A stretch of DNA of 33,436 nt from Longimicrobiaceae bacterium (GTDB lineage: Bacteria; Gemmatimonadota; Gemmatimonadetes; Longimicrobiales; Longimicrobiaceae), in contig DASYWD010000051.1 in assembly GCA_035936415.1 (NCBI GenBank), positions 1 to 33,436 on the forward strand, read 5' to 3'. The position numbers and the translations under genes were made by a program. The notes beneath the pieces are model-generated. The model made no database searches, was not told where the DNA came from, and saw only the letters and a list, made by a program, of their open reading frames with translations. Positions 15,378 to 22,339 of the stretch are shown here, piece after piece; the stretch's first letter is position 1, and the number at the start of each line of letters is the position of its first letter.

Positions 15378-16364
15378 ATGACCTTTCTCGAACGCGTCCG
15401 CGCACGCGCGAAGCAGCACCCGCGCCGCATCGTCTTCCCCGAGGGCGCGGACCGCCGCACGCTGGAGGCGGTGGCGATCCTCGCCCGGGAGGAGTTGGTG
15501 CGCCCGCTGGTGGTGGGTGGTCCCCTGACCGCCGCGGACCTGGACGACCTGGGCGTGGGCGACCGGGTGGAGGTGGTGGACCCGGAGCACGACGCCCGCC
15601 GCCCCGAGCTGGGAGCGCGCCTCCACGAGCGCCGGAAGGCGAAGGGGATGACGGAGGTGGAGGCCCTCCGCCACGCGGGCGACCCCCTCCTCTTCGGCGC
15701 GCTCCTGGTGGCGGCCGGCGAGGCGGACGGCTCGGTCGCCGGGGCGGTGAACTCCACCGGCGACGTGATCCGGGCCGCCCTCTGGGCGGTGGGCCCCGCG
15801 CCGGGGATCCGCACCGTCTCGTCCTCCTTCTACATGGTCGTCCGCCCCTTCCGGAGCGGCGACCCGGAGGTGCTGACCTTCACCGACGGCGCCGTGGTCC
15901 CGGACCCCACCGCCGAGCAGCTCGCCGACATCGCCGCCGCCGCGGCCCAGGCCCGCCGCCGGGTGGTGGGCGACGAGCCGCACGTGGCCTTCCTCTCCTA
16001 CTCCACGAAGGGGAGCGCCGAAGGCCCCTCCGTGGCGAAGGTGCGCGAGGCGCTGGCGCTGTTTCGCGAGCGCCACCCGGAGCTCCCCGCCGACGGCGAG
16101 CTGCAGGCCGATGCCGCGCTGGTCGAGGCCATCGGCGCGCGCAAGGCGCCCGGCTCCCCGGTGGCCGGCCACGCCAACGTCCTGGTCTTCCCCGACCTCG
16201 ACGCCGGCAACCTGGCCTACAAGCTGGTGCAGCGGCTCGGCGGCGCCGAGGCGGTGGGGCCCGCCGTGCAGGGGCTGGCCCGCCCCTGCAACGACCTTTC
16301 GCGCGGCGCGAGCGTGGACGATATTGTGAACGTCGCCTGTATGACCGCGCTGATGGCGGAGTAA
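15378..16364 (+). CDS. pta: Phosphate acetyltransferase
   Basis: Interconverts acetyl-CoA and acetyl phosphate. The product is 328 aa, the short form without the N-terminal regulatory (DRTGG/CobB-like) domains of enteric Pta. Family motifs include [14 protein letters not shown] at the N-terminus, [29 protein letters not shown], and [32 protein letters not shown] with the C-terminal [15 protein letters not shown]. It could in principle be a phosphate butyryltransferase, but the GSVAG and GNLAYK motifs favour Pta. No acetate kinase gene is in the window. Confidence 0.94.
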   Translation: MTFLERVRARAKQHPRRIVFPEGADRRTLEAVAILAREELVRPLVVGGPLTAADLDDLGVGDRVEVVDPEHDARRPELGARLHERRKAKGMTEVEALRHAGDPLLFGALLVAAGEADGSVAGAVNSTGDVIRAALWAVGPAPGIRTVSSSFYMVVRPFRSGDPEVLTFTDGAVVPDPTAEQLADIAAAAAQARRRVVGDEPHVAFLSYSTKGSAEGPSVAKVREALALFRERHPELPADGELQADAALVEAIGARKAPGSPVAGHANVLVFPDLDAGNLAYKLVQRLGGAEAVGPAVQGLARPCNDLSRGASVDDIVNVACMTALMAE

Positions 16365-16374
16365 CGGCGAGGGT

Positions 16375-16422
16375 GTGAGTGCGAAAGTGCGTGAGTGCGA
16401 AAGTGCGTGAGTGCGAGAGTGC
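16375..16422 (+). repeat. Tandem repeat, three 16-bp units
   Basis: Unit GTGAGTGCGAAAGTGC at 16375-16390 and 16391-16406 (identical), and 16407-16422 with one change (A to G). It lies 10 bp after the pta stop and about 60 bp before the sigma-54 promoter. The 182-bp gap 16365-16546 holds only this repeat and that promoter. Confidence 0.9.
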
Positions 16423-16482
16423 ATCGCGGTGACGTGGTCGATGGGGTGGGCGGGGGCTGTCGCAGTTCGCACTTCCCGCCCA

Positions 16483-16497
16483 TGGCACATCGCTTGC
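16483..16497 (+). promoter_or_regulatory. Sigma-54 (RpoN) -24/-12 promoter for the anti-sigma switch operon
   Basis: TGGCAC (16483-16488), 5 bp, TTGC (16494-16497): an exact match to the core RpoN consensus TGGCAC-N5-TTGC. Transcription would start near 16509, leaving about 38 nt of leader with the GGAGG ribosome site before the ATG at 16547. RpoN promoters need an enhancer-binding activator; none is encoded in the window and no upstream enhancer palindrome was obvious. Confidence 0.72.
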
Positions 16498-16546
16498 CCG
16501 GGCGGCGGGGGGATGTTCGGAATTCAACCTGAGGCGTGGAGGAGCC

Positions 16547-16879
16547 ATGAGCTTCCAGACGAGTAAGCAGAACGGGGTGGTGGTGGTGGACGTGGACGGC
16601 CAGCTCATCGTCGGGAACCGGCAGGAGCTCAAGCAGAAGGTGCTCGACGAGCTGGAGGGCGGGGAGCGCAAGTTCCTGATCGACTTCGCCAACACCGGCT
16701 ACATCGACTCCTCCGGGCTCGGGGTGCTGGTCAGCCTCTCCAAGAAGATCCGGGAGCAGGGCGGAGAGCTGCGCCTCGCCAACCTCAACGAGGACCTCCG
16801 GACCCTCTTCGAGCTCACCAAGCTGGACACGCTCTTCAACATCGCGGACTCCCGGGACGAGGCGCTCCAGTCCCTCTGA
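16547..16879 (+). CDS. STAS-domain anti-sigma factor antagonist (RsbV/SpoIIAA type)
   Basis: A 110-aa single-domain protein. When unphosphorylated it binds the anti-sigma kinase and releases the sigma factor or other target. The phosphorylation loop is YIDSSGLGVLV; S55 aligns with SpoIIAA S58. A strong GGAGGA ribosome site precedes the ATG. The kinase that should phosphorylate it is 11 bp downstream and the phosphatase follows that, making a complete partner-switching cassette. No sigma factor gene is adjacent, so the final target is unknown. Confidence 0.93.
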   Translation: MSFQTSKQNGVVVVDVDGQLIVGNRQELKQKVLDELEGGERKFLIDFANTGYIDSSGLGVLVSLSKKIREQGGELRLANLNEDLRTLFELTKLDTLFNIADSRDEALQSL

Positions 16880-16890
16880 GCCGCGGCAGA

Positions 16891-17400
16891 ATGCGCCTGA
16901 ACCACGAAGCACGGCCCGCGGCCGACCCGGGCGCCGCCGCCGGGCCGGCCGGAGAGGCCGCCGGGGAGCCGGTGGCCTTCGTCCTGGAGCTCCCCAGCGA
17001 CCTGGACGTCATCGAGGGGGCGGTCGCCTACCTGGTGGACCGCTGCCGCGGGGCCCGGTTCGACGGCTCGCGCCTCACCCTGAACTTCCGGGTGGGGATG
17101 TGCGAGGCGCTGGCGAACGCCGTCATCTACGGCAACCGCCGCGACCCCGGGAAGTGCGTCCGCGTGGAGGTGGAGCTGAGCTCCAGCCGCGTGGCCGTCT
17201 GCGTCCGCGACCAGGGCGAGGGGTTCGAGCCGGGCGAGGTGCCGGACCCCACCCTCCCCGAGAACCTGGAGCGCTCCGGCGGACGCGGGATCTTCCTCCT
17301 CCACAAGCTGATGGACGAGGTGCGGTACAACGAGCGCGGCAACGAGGTGCGCTTCGTCCTCCACTGCGGTGAACCCCTGCGCAGGGCCTCCGGCGAGTGA
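16891..17400 (+). CDS. Anti-sigma factor serine/threonine kinase (RsbW/SpoIIAB type)
   Basis: A 169-aa GHKL ATPase kinase that should phosphorylate the STAS protein and hold a sigma factor or another partner. The N-terminal ~27 residues are Ala/Pro/Gly-rich and probably disordered. The ATP site shows E72...N76 in EALANAVIYGN, D107-x-G-x-G (DQGEGF) and GGRGIFLLHKLMDEV (130-144). There is no transmembrane or extra sensory domain. The stop overlaps the phosphatase start by GTGA. Confidence 0.92.
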   Translation: MRLNHEARPAADPGAAAGPAGEAAGEPVAFVLELPSDLDVIEGAVAYLVDRCRGARFDGSRLTLNFRVGMCEALANAVIYGNRRDPGKCVRVEVELSSSRVAVCVRDQGEGFEPGEVPDPTLPENLERSGGRGIFLLHKLMDEVRYNERGNEVRFVLHCGEPLRRASGE

Positions 17401-18992
17401 TCCCCCCGGCGATGTCTCCCCCCGCCTCCCCTCCCGCCCGCCTCCCCGACGCGGCACGCGCCCTGGTGGACGACTTCCGCCGCGAGTGCGGGCGCGAGGT
17501 GCGCGTCTGGGCGCGCACCGGGGCGGGGTGGGCCTCCACCGGGGACGGGGAGTACGGGGCCGGCGAGCACGCCCCCGGTCCCGACGCCGCCGAGCTGGAG
17601 GACGGGGCGGGCGGCGGGTTCCGGATCGAGGTGCTGGGCGCCCCGCCCGACGAGGCCCGCCCGCTGGCCCGCTTCCTGGCCCGCAGCGTGGAGCGCGCCC
17701 TCCGGCACGACGCGGAGGTGCGCTCCATGAGCCGCGAGATCATCGAGCGCTACGAGGAGATCACCCTCCTCTACTCCATCAGCGAGATCCTGGGGTCCGT
17801 CATCTCCCTGGAGAGCGCGGCGGGGACCATCCTGGAGGAGGTGATCGGGATCCTGGGCGCCCGCCGGGCCGCCCTCTGGGTCTACGACGCCGAAAAGGGG
17901 CAGCTGGAGCTCGCCGCCGCCGTGGGCGGGGACGGGCAGCCCGGTCCCATCGTGGTTTCCGACCCGTGCTCCGTCACCGCGCAGGTCTTCCGCGAGCGGC
18001 ACGCGGTGCTCCTGGGACCGGACGAGGAGTACCCGCGCCCCGGCTGCGACGCCACGAACCTGCAGCGGGGCTCCTTCCTTTCCGTACCGGTGAGCTACAC
18101 CCCGCCGGAGGGGGAGGCGCGCACCATCGGCGTCATCAACCTGGTGGGGCGCAGCACTTCCGAGGCGTTCTCGGCCGGGGACCTGAAGCTGCTCTCCGCC
18201 ATCGCCAGCCAGATCGGCGCGGCGGTGGAGAACAGCCGGCTGGTGGAGGAGAGCCTGCGCCAGGAGCGGATGGTCCGCGAGATGGAGCTGGCGCACGACC
18301 TCCAGCTCAAGCTCCTCCCGTCCACGGAGCAGTTCGACGGCTACGCCGAGGTGGCGGCGCGCTGCGTCCCGGCCGAGTCGGTGGGGGGCGACTTCTACCA
18401 CCTCTTCCGCCTCCCGGGGGGCCGGCTGGGGGCCATGATCGGCGACGTGTCGAGCCACGGCTTCGGCGCGGCGCTCATCATGGCGCTCACCATGAGCGCC
18501 GTCGCCATCCACGCGTCCGAGGGCGACCCCCCGGCCGAGGTGCTGCGGCGGGTGCACCGCACCCTGATCGACGAGCTGGAGACCACGGAGATGTACCTCA
18601 CCCTCTTCTACGGGGTCATCGACCCGGAGGGCGGGAGGATCACCTACGCCAACGCCGGGCACGGCCACGCCTTCCGCGTCCGCGGCGACGGCGCCACCGA
18701 GCGCCTGCGCGCCACGGACCCGCCGCTGGGGATTGTGGACCTGGAGGAGTATCACGAAGACCAGGTGCCGTGGGCTCGCGGCGAGGACCTGCTCTTCCTC
18801 TTCACCGACGGGCTCTCCGATTCGCTGGAGGCGGGCGAGGTGGAGGGCTCGCGCATCCTCCTGGACGAGGTGGCGCGCGGACGGGGGATGGGGGTGCGGG
18901 AGCTGATCGAGCGCCTCTTCGTGCTGGGCGCGCCGCCGGGCGGGGGGAGCATCCCCGCGGACGACCGCACCGCGCTCCTCGTCCGGCTCTGA
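17397..18992 (+). CDS. GAF-domain PP2C phosphatase (RsbU/SpoIIE type)
   Basis: A 531-aa phosphatase expected to dephosphorylate the STAS protein and turn the switch on. An N-terminal ~90-residue region has no clear family. A GAF sensor domain follows at ~120-285 (LLYSISEILGSVISLESA...). A helical linker leads to the SpoIIE/PP2C domain (~310-531). Metal-binding residues are visible: D332 in GGDFYHLF, D350 in GDVSSHGFGAAL, the FTDGLSDS motif and D522/D523 in ADDRTALL. The start is GTG at 17397 by overlap; ATG 17412 is an alternative. The GAF ligand is unknown. Confidence 0.93.
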   Translation: MIPPAMSPPASPPARLPDAARALVDDFRRECGREVRVWARTGAGWASTGDGEYGAGEHAPGPDAAELEDGAGGGFRIEVLGAPPDEARPLARFLARSVERALRHDAEVRSMSREIIERYEEITLLYSISEILGSVISLESAAGTILEEVIGILGARRAALWVYDAEKGQLELAAAVGGDGQPGPIVVSDPCSVTAQVFRERHAVLLGPDEEYPRPGCDATNLQRGSFLSVPVSYTPPEGEARTIGVINLVGRSTSEAFSAGDLKLLSAIASQIGAAVENSRLVEESLRQERMVREMELAHDLQLKLLPSTEQFDGYAEVAARCVPAESVGGDFYHLFRLPGGRLGAMIGDVSSHGFGAALIMALTMSAVAIHASEGDPPAEVLRRVHRTLIDELETTEMYLTLFYGVIDPEGGRITYANAGHGHAFRVRGDGATERLRATDPPLGIVDLEEYHEDQVPWARGEDLLFLFTDGLSDSLEAGEVEGSRILLDEVARGRGMGVRELIERLFVLGAPPGGGSIPADDRTALLVRL

Positions 18993-19008
18993 CCTGGCGC
19001 CCCGTCCC

Positions 19009-19872
19009 GTGAGCCCGTCCCGGAAGCCGCGCGGCGGCGGCGACCGCCCCGGCGCCCCGCACCGCGCCAAGCGCTCCCTCGGCCAGAACTTCCTGGTCGA
19101 TCCCAACGCGCAGCGCCGCATCGCGGAGTCGCTCGGGGCCGGTCCGGACGACGAGGTCCTGGAGATCGGCCCCGGGCAGGGGGCGCTCACCCGCCACCTC
19201 GCCGGCCGCGTCGGCCGGCTGGTGCTGGTGGAGCTGGACAACGACCTCGCCCCGCGCCTGCAGCAGGAGTTCGCGGGCGACCCCTCGGTGGAGGTGGTGC
19301 ACGGCGACATCCTGGAGGTGCCGCTGGAGCGGCTCTCCGCCGACCCGGGGGCCCTGCGGGTCATCGGCAACATCCCCTACAACATCACCACGCCCATCCT
19401 CTTCTCGCTCCTGGAGCGCCGCCCGCGCCCGCGGGAGGTCGTGCTCATGGTGCAGCGCGAGGTGGCGGACCGGATCCTGGCCGAGCCGGGGAGCAAGGCC
19501 TACGGCGCCCTGGCCGTGGGCGTCCGCTCCGTGGCCGACGCCGAGCGGGTGCTGCAGGTGGGCCGGCAGTCGTTCCGCCCGGTCCCGGACGTGGAGTCCA
19601 CGGTGGTGCGGATCACCCCGCACGTCCCGCCCCGCCTGTCCCCGGAGGACGAGGTCGCGCTCCGGGATCTGACCCGCGCCGCCTTCGGCCAGCGGCGCAA
19701 GCAGTTCCAGCGCATCCTCCGCGACGCCTACGGCCTCTCCCCGGAGGAGACCGAGGCGCTGGGGGCGGAGCTGGGCTTCGACCTGCGCGACCGCCCGGAG
19801 ACCTTCACCCCCGAGCAGTTCATCGTGCTGGCGCGGGCCCTCGCGGCGCGGCGCTCCTCCCGCCGCGGCTGA
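19009..19872 (+). CDS. rsmA: 16S rRNA (adenine1518/1519-N6)-dimethyltransferase RsmA (KsgA)
   Basis: Dimethylates two adjacent adenosines near the 3' end of 16S rRNA late in 30S assembly. The product is 287 aa. The KRSLGQNFLVDPN N-terminus, the SAM motif LEIGPGQGALTRHLA and the catalytic N121-I-P-Y (GNIPYNITTPI) are all present, with the FxPxPxVxS-like stretch FRPVPDVESTVVRI. The start is GTG at 19009, 16 bp after the phosphatase stop, so it may be co-transcribed with the switch genes despite the unrelated role. The C-terminus is slightly basic (RRSSRRG). Confidence 0.95.
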   Translation: MSPSRKPRGGGDRPGAPHRAKRSLGQNFLVDPNAQRRIAESLGAGPDDEVLEIGPGQGALTRHLAGRVGRLVLVELDNDLAPRLQQEFAGDPSVEVVHGDILEVPLERLSADPGALRVIGNIPYNITTPILFSLLERRPRPREVVLMVQREVADRILAEPGSKAYGALAVGVRSVADAERVLQVGRQSFRPVPDVESTVVRITPHVPPRLSPEDEVALRDLTRAAFGQRRKQFQRILRDAYGLSPEETEALGAELGFDLRDRPETFTPEQFIVLARALAARRSSRRG

Positions 19873-19884
19873 CGTCCCCCGGCG

Positions 19885-19913
19885 TTGACGCGGGTTTTGT
19901 CGCGGCTTATCTT
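19885..19913 (+). promoter_or_regulatory. rex promoter
   Basis: -35 TTGACG (19885-19890), 17-bp spacer, -10 TATCTT (19908-19913). The hexamers and spacing are identical to the Cys-rich peptide promoter. The start would fall near 19920, inside the Rex operator, leaving about 50 nt before the chosen ATG. Confidence 0.75.
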
Positions 19914-19929
19914 GTGAAAGAATTCACAA
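19912..19929. promoter_or_regulatory. Rex operator (redox-sensing box)
   Basis: TTGTGAA-AGAA-TTCACAA is an exact match to the Rex box TTGTGAA-N4-TTCACAA. It overlaps the last two bases of the -10 and the start site of the rex promoter, so Rex should repress its own gene at low NADH/NAD+ and release it when NADH rises. Confidence 0.88.
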
Positions 19930-19972
19930 GATCAAAACCTTCGCCCCGGGTGCCTCCGTGGGTGCGCCGCGA

Positions 19973-20599
19973 ATGAAGAAGATTTCCGAGTCCACCGTCC
20001 GCAGGCTCTCGCTCTACCTGCGCTTCCTCCAGGAGGCCGCCGACCGCGGGCTCGACACCATCTCCAGCGACGAGCTGGCCCGGCGTGGGGGGGTCACCTC
20101 CGCGCAGGTGCGGAAGGACCTCTCCTTCTTCGGCTCCTTCGGGAAGCGGGGGCTGGGGTACTCCGTCCCCGAGCTGGTCCGCCAGATCCGCGACATCCTG
20201 GGGCTGAACAACACCTGGCGGGTGGCGCTGGTGGGGGCGGGGAAGATCGGCTCGGCGCTGATCTCCTACCGCGACTTCCAGCGCCGCGGCTTCCATATCC
20301 ACGCCGTCTTCGACTCCGACCCGGCGAAGGTGGGCGCCGCGTGGGGCCAGCTCCGGGTCCGCCCCGACGCGGAGATGGACCGGGCGCTGGCCGAGGAGGG
20401 GATCGACATCGTGATCGTCGCCGTCCCCGCCGACGCCGCCCAGGGCGTGGTGGACCGGGTAGTGGCCGCCGGCGTGCGCGCCATCCTCAACTTCGCCCCC
20501 ACCCGCCTGCGCGTCCCCGAGACCGTCTCCCTGCGCAACGTGGACATGACGGTGGAGCTGGAAAGCCTGGCCTATTCCATCTCCGATCGGCTGCGGTAA
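19973..20599 (+). CDS. rex: Redox-sensing transcriptional repressor Rex
   Basis: A 208-aa repressor that senses the NADH/NAD+ ratio and controls fermentation and respiration genes. The winged-helix N-terminus begins KISESTVRRLSLYLRFLQE, with the recognition region SAQVRKDLSFFGSFGKRGLGY at about 45-65. The Rossmann NAD domain starts at VALVGAGKIGSAL. The C-terminal swap helix (ELESLAYSISDRL) is present. An in-frame GTG at 19958 would add five residues; the ATG at 19973 gives the usual family start and neither has a clear ribosome site. A perfect Rex box lies 44 bp upstream. Confidence 0.95.
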   Translation: MKKISESTVRRLSLYLRFLQEAADRGLDTISSDELARRGGVTSAQVRKDLSFFGSFGKRGLGYSVPELVRQIRDILGLNNTWRVALVGAGKIGSALISYRDFQRRGFHIHAVFDSDPAKVGAAWGQLRVRPDAEMDRALAEEGIDIVIVAVPADAAQGVVDRVVAAGVRAILNFAPTRLRVPETVSLRNVDMTVELESLAYSISDRLR

Positions 20600-20617
20600 A
20601 TCGGCTGCGGTAAATCG
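20586..20617 (+). repeat. 14-bp tandem duplication across the rex stop codon
   Basis: ATCGGCTGCGGTAA occurs at 20586-20599, ending at the rex stop, and again at 20600-20613, followed by a partial third ATCG. The second copy repeats the last codons and the TAA outside the gene, so the protein is not altered. Confidence 0.9.
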
Positions 20618-20692
20618 CGCGACTCTGCGTTGCTGCTCGTCGGGGCTCCCTGCGGCGTACATGAAGTACGCCTCAGTCGCCCCTCCTCGCGC
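20617..20692. repeat. Imperfect intergenic hairpin element
   Basis: The core is a perfect hairpin GGCGTAC-ATGAA-GTACGCC (20654-20672). Outward, GGGGC (20642-20646) pairs with GCCCC (20679-20683) and GCGCGA (20617-20622) with TCGCGC (20687-20692), with unequal arms. It looks like a REP-type intergenic repeat or the 3'-end structure of the rex transcript; there is no T tract. Confidence 0.55.
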
Positions 20693-20833
20693 GCCTTGAT
20701 TCGCACGATTTCCCTTTGCCGATAGCCCCCTCGGGAGAACGGCAACTGCAATCGGCACGGCAACAGCAACGCAACAGAAACAGAAGACGGGCCCCGTGCT
20801 CCGGCGACGCCGGAGCGTCCCAGGAGGGAGGTG

Positions 20834-20935
20834 GGGGGGAGGCTCCGTAGGAGGGCGTATGTTTGAGCCCGCGCGGCAACCCCGTCTCGCTCCGCCGGCC
20901 GGGCGAGTTACGCACCGACGGAGGAGCCTCCCCCC
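20834..20935. repeat. 13-bp inverted repeat enclosing 76 bp
   Basis: GGGGGGAGGCTCC at 20834-20846 and its exact reverse complement at 20923-20935. The enclosed segment has further short complementary stretches. No ORF of note and no flanking target duplication were seen. Confidence 0.6.
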
Positions 20936-21053
20936 GCCGACCGACGCGCCCGACAATCGAGGACCACATCTTGCCGTCATCCCCGCCCCACCGCCCCCCC
21001 GACGAGCAGCAGAACAGCCGCGGCCCAGGCAAATCCTGACCCGCCGGCTTCGG

Positions 21054-21083
21054 TTGCGCGCCTCCGGGCCCTTCACCTATCTT
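21054..21083 (+). promoter_or_regulatory. Putative leaderless promoter for the arcA-led gene run
   Basis: -35 TTGCGC (21054-21059), 18-bp spacer, -10 TATCTT (21078-21083), then 8 nt to the ATG at 21092. No Shine-Dalgarno lies in CCCGGGCT before the ATG. The predicted start is at or next to the start codon. Confidence 0.58.
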
Positions 21084-21091
21084 CCCGGGCT

Positions 21092-22339
21092 ATGAACCCG
21101 AACGCCCGCGTCCACGTCACGTCCGAGATCGGCCCGCTGCGGCGGGTCATCTGCCACACCCCGGGGAACGAGCTGCGCGCCGTCACCCCGTCCAACCGCG
21201 AGCAGTTCCTGTACGACGACATCATCGACGTGGACCAGGCTCGCCGGGAGCACCACCGCTTCCGCGCCATCCTGTCGCGCTTCTGCGAGGTGCTGGAGGT
21301 CCGCGACCTCCTCTCCGACATCGTGGACGAGCCGGAGGTCCGCAGCTTCCTCATCAACCACGTGATGGAGATCGCCCCCTCCGAGCCGCTGGGCGGCGAG
21401 CTGGCGGAGGTGACGGGCGCCGAGCTGATCACGCGGTTCATCGAGGGGAAGGAGTGCACCGCCGGCCCCATCTCCAAGCTCCTCAACAAGGTCTCGTACG
21501 AGCTCCCCCCGCTCCCCAACCTGTTCTTCACCCGCGACGCGGCGATGGTGGTGAACGAGGGCGTGATCATCGGGGCGATGAAGTACGCCGTGCGGTGGAC
21601 GGAGGAGCTGGTGATGAAGGCGCTCTTCACCTACCACCCCATGCTGGGGAACGCCGGGCTGATCTACGACGGCGCCGAGGAGCACCGGAGCGACTACACC
21701 ATCGAAGGCGGCGACGTCCTGATTCTGCGCCCGGACCTGGCCATGATCGGGCTCTCCGAGCGGTCCTCCCCGGTGGCGATCGAGGGGCTGATCGACGGGC
21801 TGCGCGAGAAAGCCGGCGTGGAGCACGTCCTTATCGTGGTGCTCCCCACCGAGAGCCCCGCGATCCACCTGGACATGATCCTGACCATGGTGGACCGCGA
21901 CCACTGTGTGGTGTACCCGCCGTACTTCTTCGGGCCGTCGCGCCTCCCGGTGCTTCACTACCGGCCGGGCGCGAAGGGGGTCAAGGAGTACTCCGACCTG
22001 TTCGCCGCGCTCAAGCAGGCGGGGCTCCCGCTGGCGCCCATCTGCTGCGGCGGACAGCACCCCACCGTGCAGGAGCGCGAGCAGTGGGCGAGCGGGTGCA
22101 ACTTCGTGGCGGTGCGCCCCGGGATCGTCCTGGGGTACACCCGCAACGAGGCCACCATGCACGAGATGGAGCGCGAGGCCGGGTACCGGATCGTGGGCGC
22201 GCTCGACTTCCTCACCGGCGATGCCGAGATCGAGGAGGGTGACAAGGCGGTGATCGCCTTTGAGGGCGCGGAGCTGGTCCGCGGCGGCGGAGGTGGGCGG
22301 TGCATGACGATGCCGGTGCTGCGGGAGGACATCTGGTGA
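21092..22339 (+). CDS. arcA: Arginine deiminase
   Basis: Hydrolyses arginine to citrulline and ammonia. The product is 415 aa, the family size. Guanidino-modifying-enzyme motifs are in order: the N-terminal SEIGPLRRVICHTPGNE, PNLFFTRDA, EGGD, a His region, and the catalytic nucleophile C404 in GRCMTMPVLRED. The ornithine carbamoyltransferase and carbamate kinase that complete the ATP-yielding pathway are not adjacent, which is unusual for a fermentative arc operon. The protein could feed arginine use or ammonia production, or the partners may lie elsewhere. Its stop overlaps the exonuclease start by GTGA. Confidence 0.93.
   Translation: MNPNARVHVTSEIGPLRRVICHTPGNELRAVTPSNREQFLYDDIIDVDQARREHHRFRAILSRFCEVLEVRDLLSDIVDEPEVRSFLINHVMEIAPSEPLGGELAEVTGAELITRFIEGKECTAGPISKLLNKVSYELPPLPNLFFTRDAAMVVNEGVIIGAMKYAVRWTEELVMKALFTYHPMLGNAGLIYDGAEEHRSDYTIEGGDVLILRPDLAMIGLSERSSPVAIEGLIDGLREKAGVEHVLIVVLPTESPAIHLDMILTMVDRDHCVVYPPYFFGPSRLPVLHYRPGAKGVKEYSDLFAALKQAGLPLAPICCGGQHPTVQEREQWASGCNFVAVRPGIVLGYTRNEATMHEMEREAGYRIVGALDFLTGDAEIEEGDKAVIAFEGAELVRGGGGGRCMTMPVLREDIW

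Larger units (their letters stand above)
20600..21091. other. Structured non-coding region between rex and arcA
   Basis: At 492 bp this is the longest gene-free stretch in the window. It holds the second copy of the 14-bp duplication, the hairpin element (20617-20692), an A/C-rich less GC-biased patch around 20750-20785, the 13-bp inverted repeat (20834-20935) and the arcA promoter (21054-21083). ORFs of ~65-120 codons occur on both strands but are Arg/Pro-rich, low-complexity and without ribosome sites; I consider them spurious. Confidence 0.6.

Noticed and set aside
16375-16422. Short repeats as a CRISPR array
   Set aside because: The 16-bp units are directly adjacent without spacers and no cas gene is present.
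20834-20935. Inverted repeat as ends of an insertion sequence or MITE
   Set aside because: Only 102 bp in all, no transposase, no target-site duplication seen; kept as a plain repeat.
20796-21095. 99-codon + strand ORF before arcA
   Set aside because: Arg/Pro-rich low complexity, no ribosome site, runs through the 13-bp inverted repeat and the arcA promoter.
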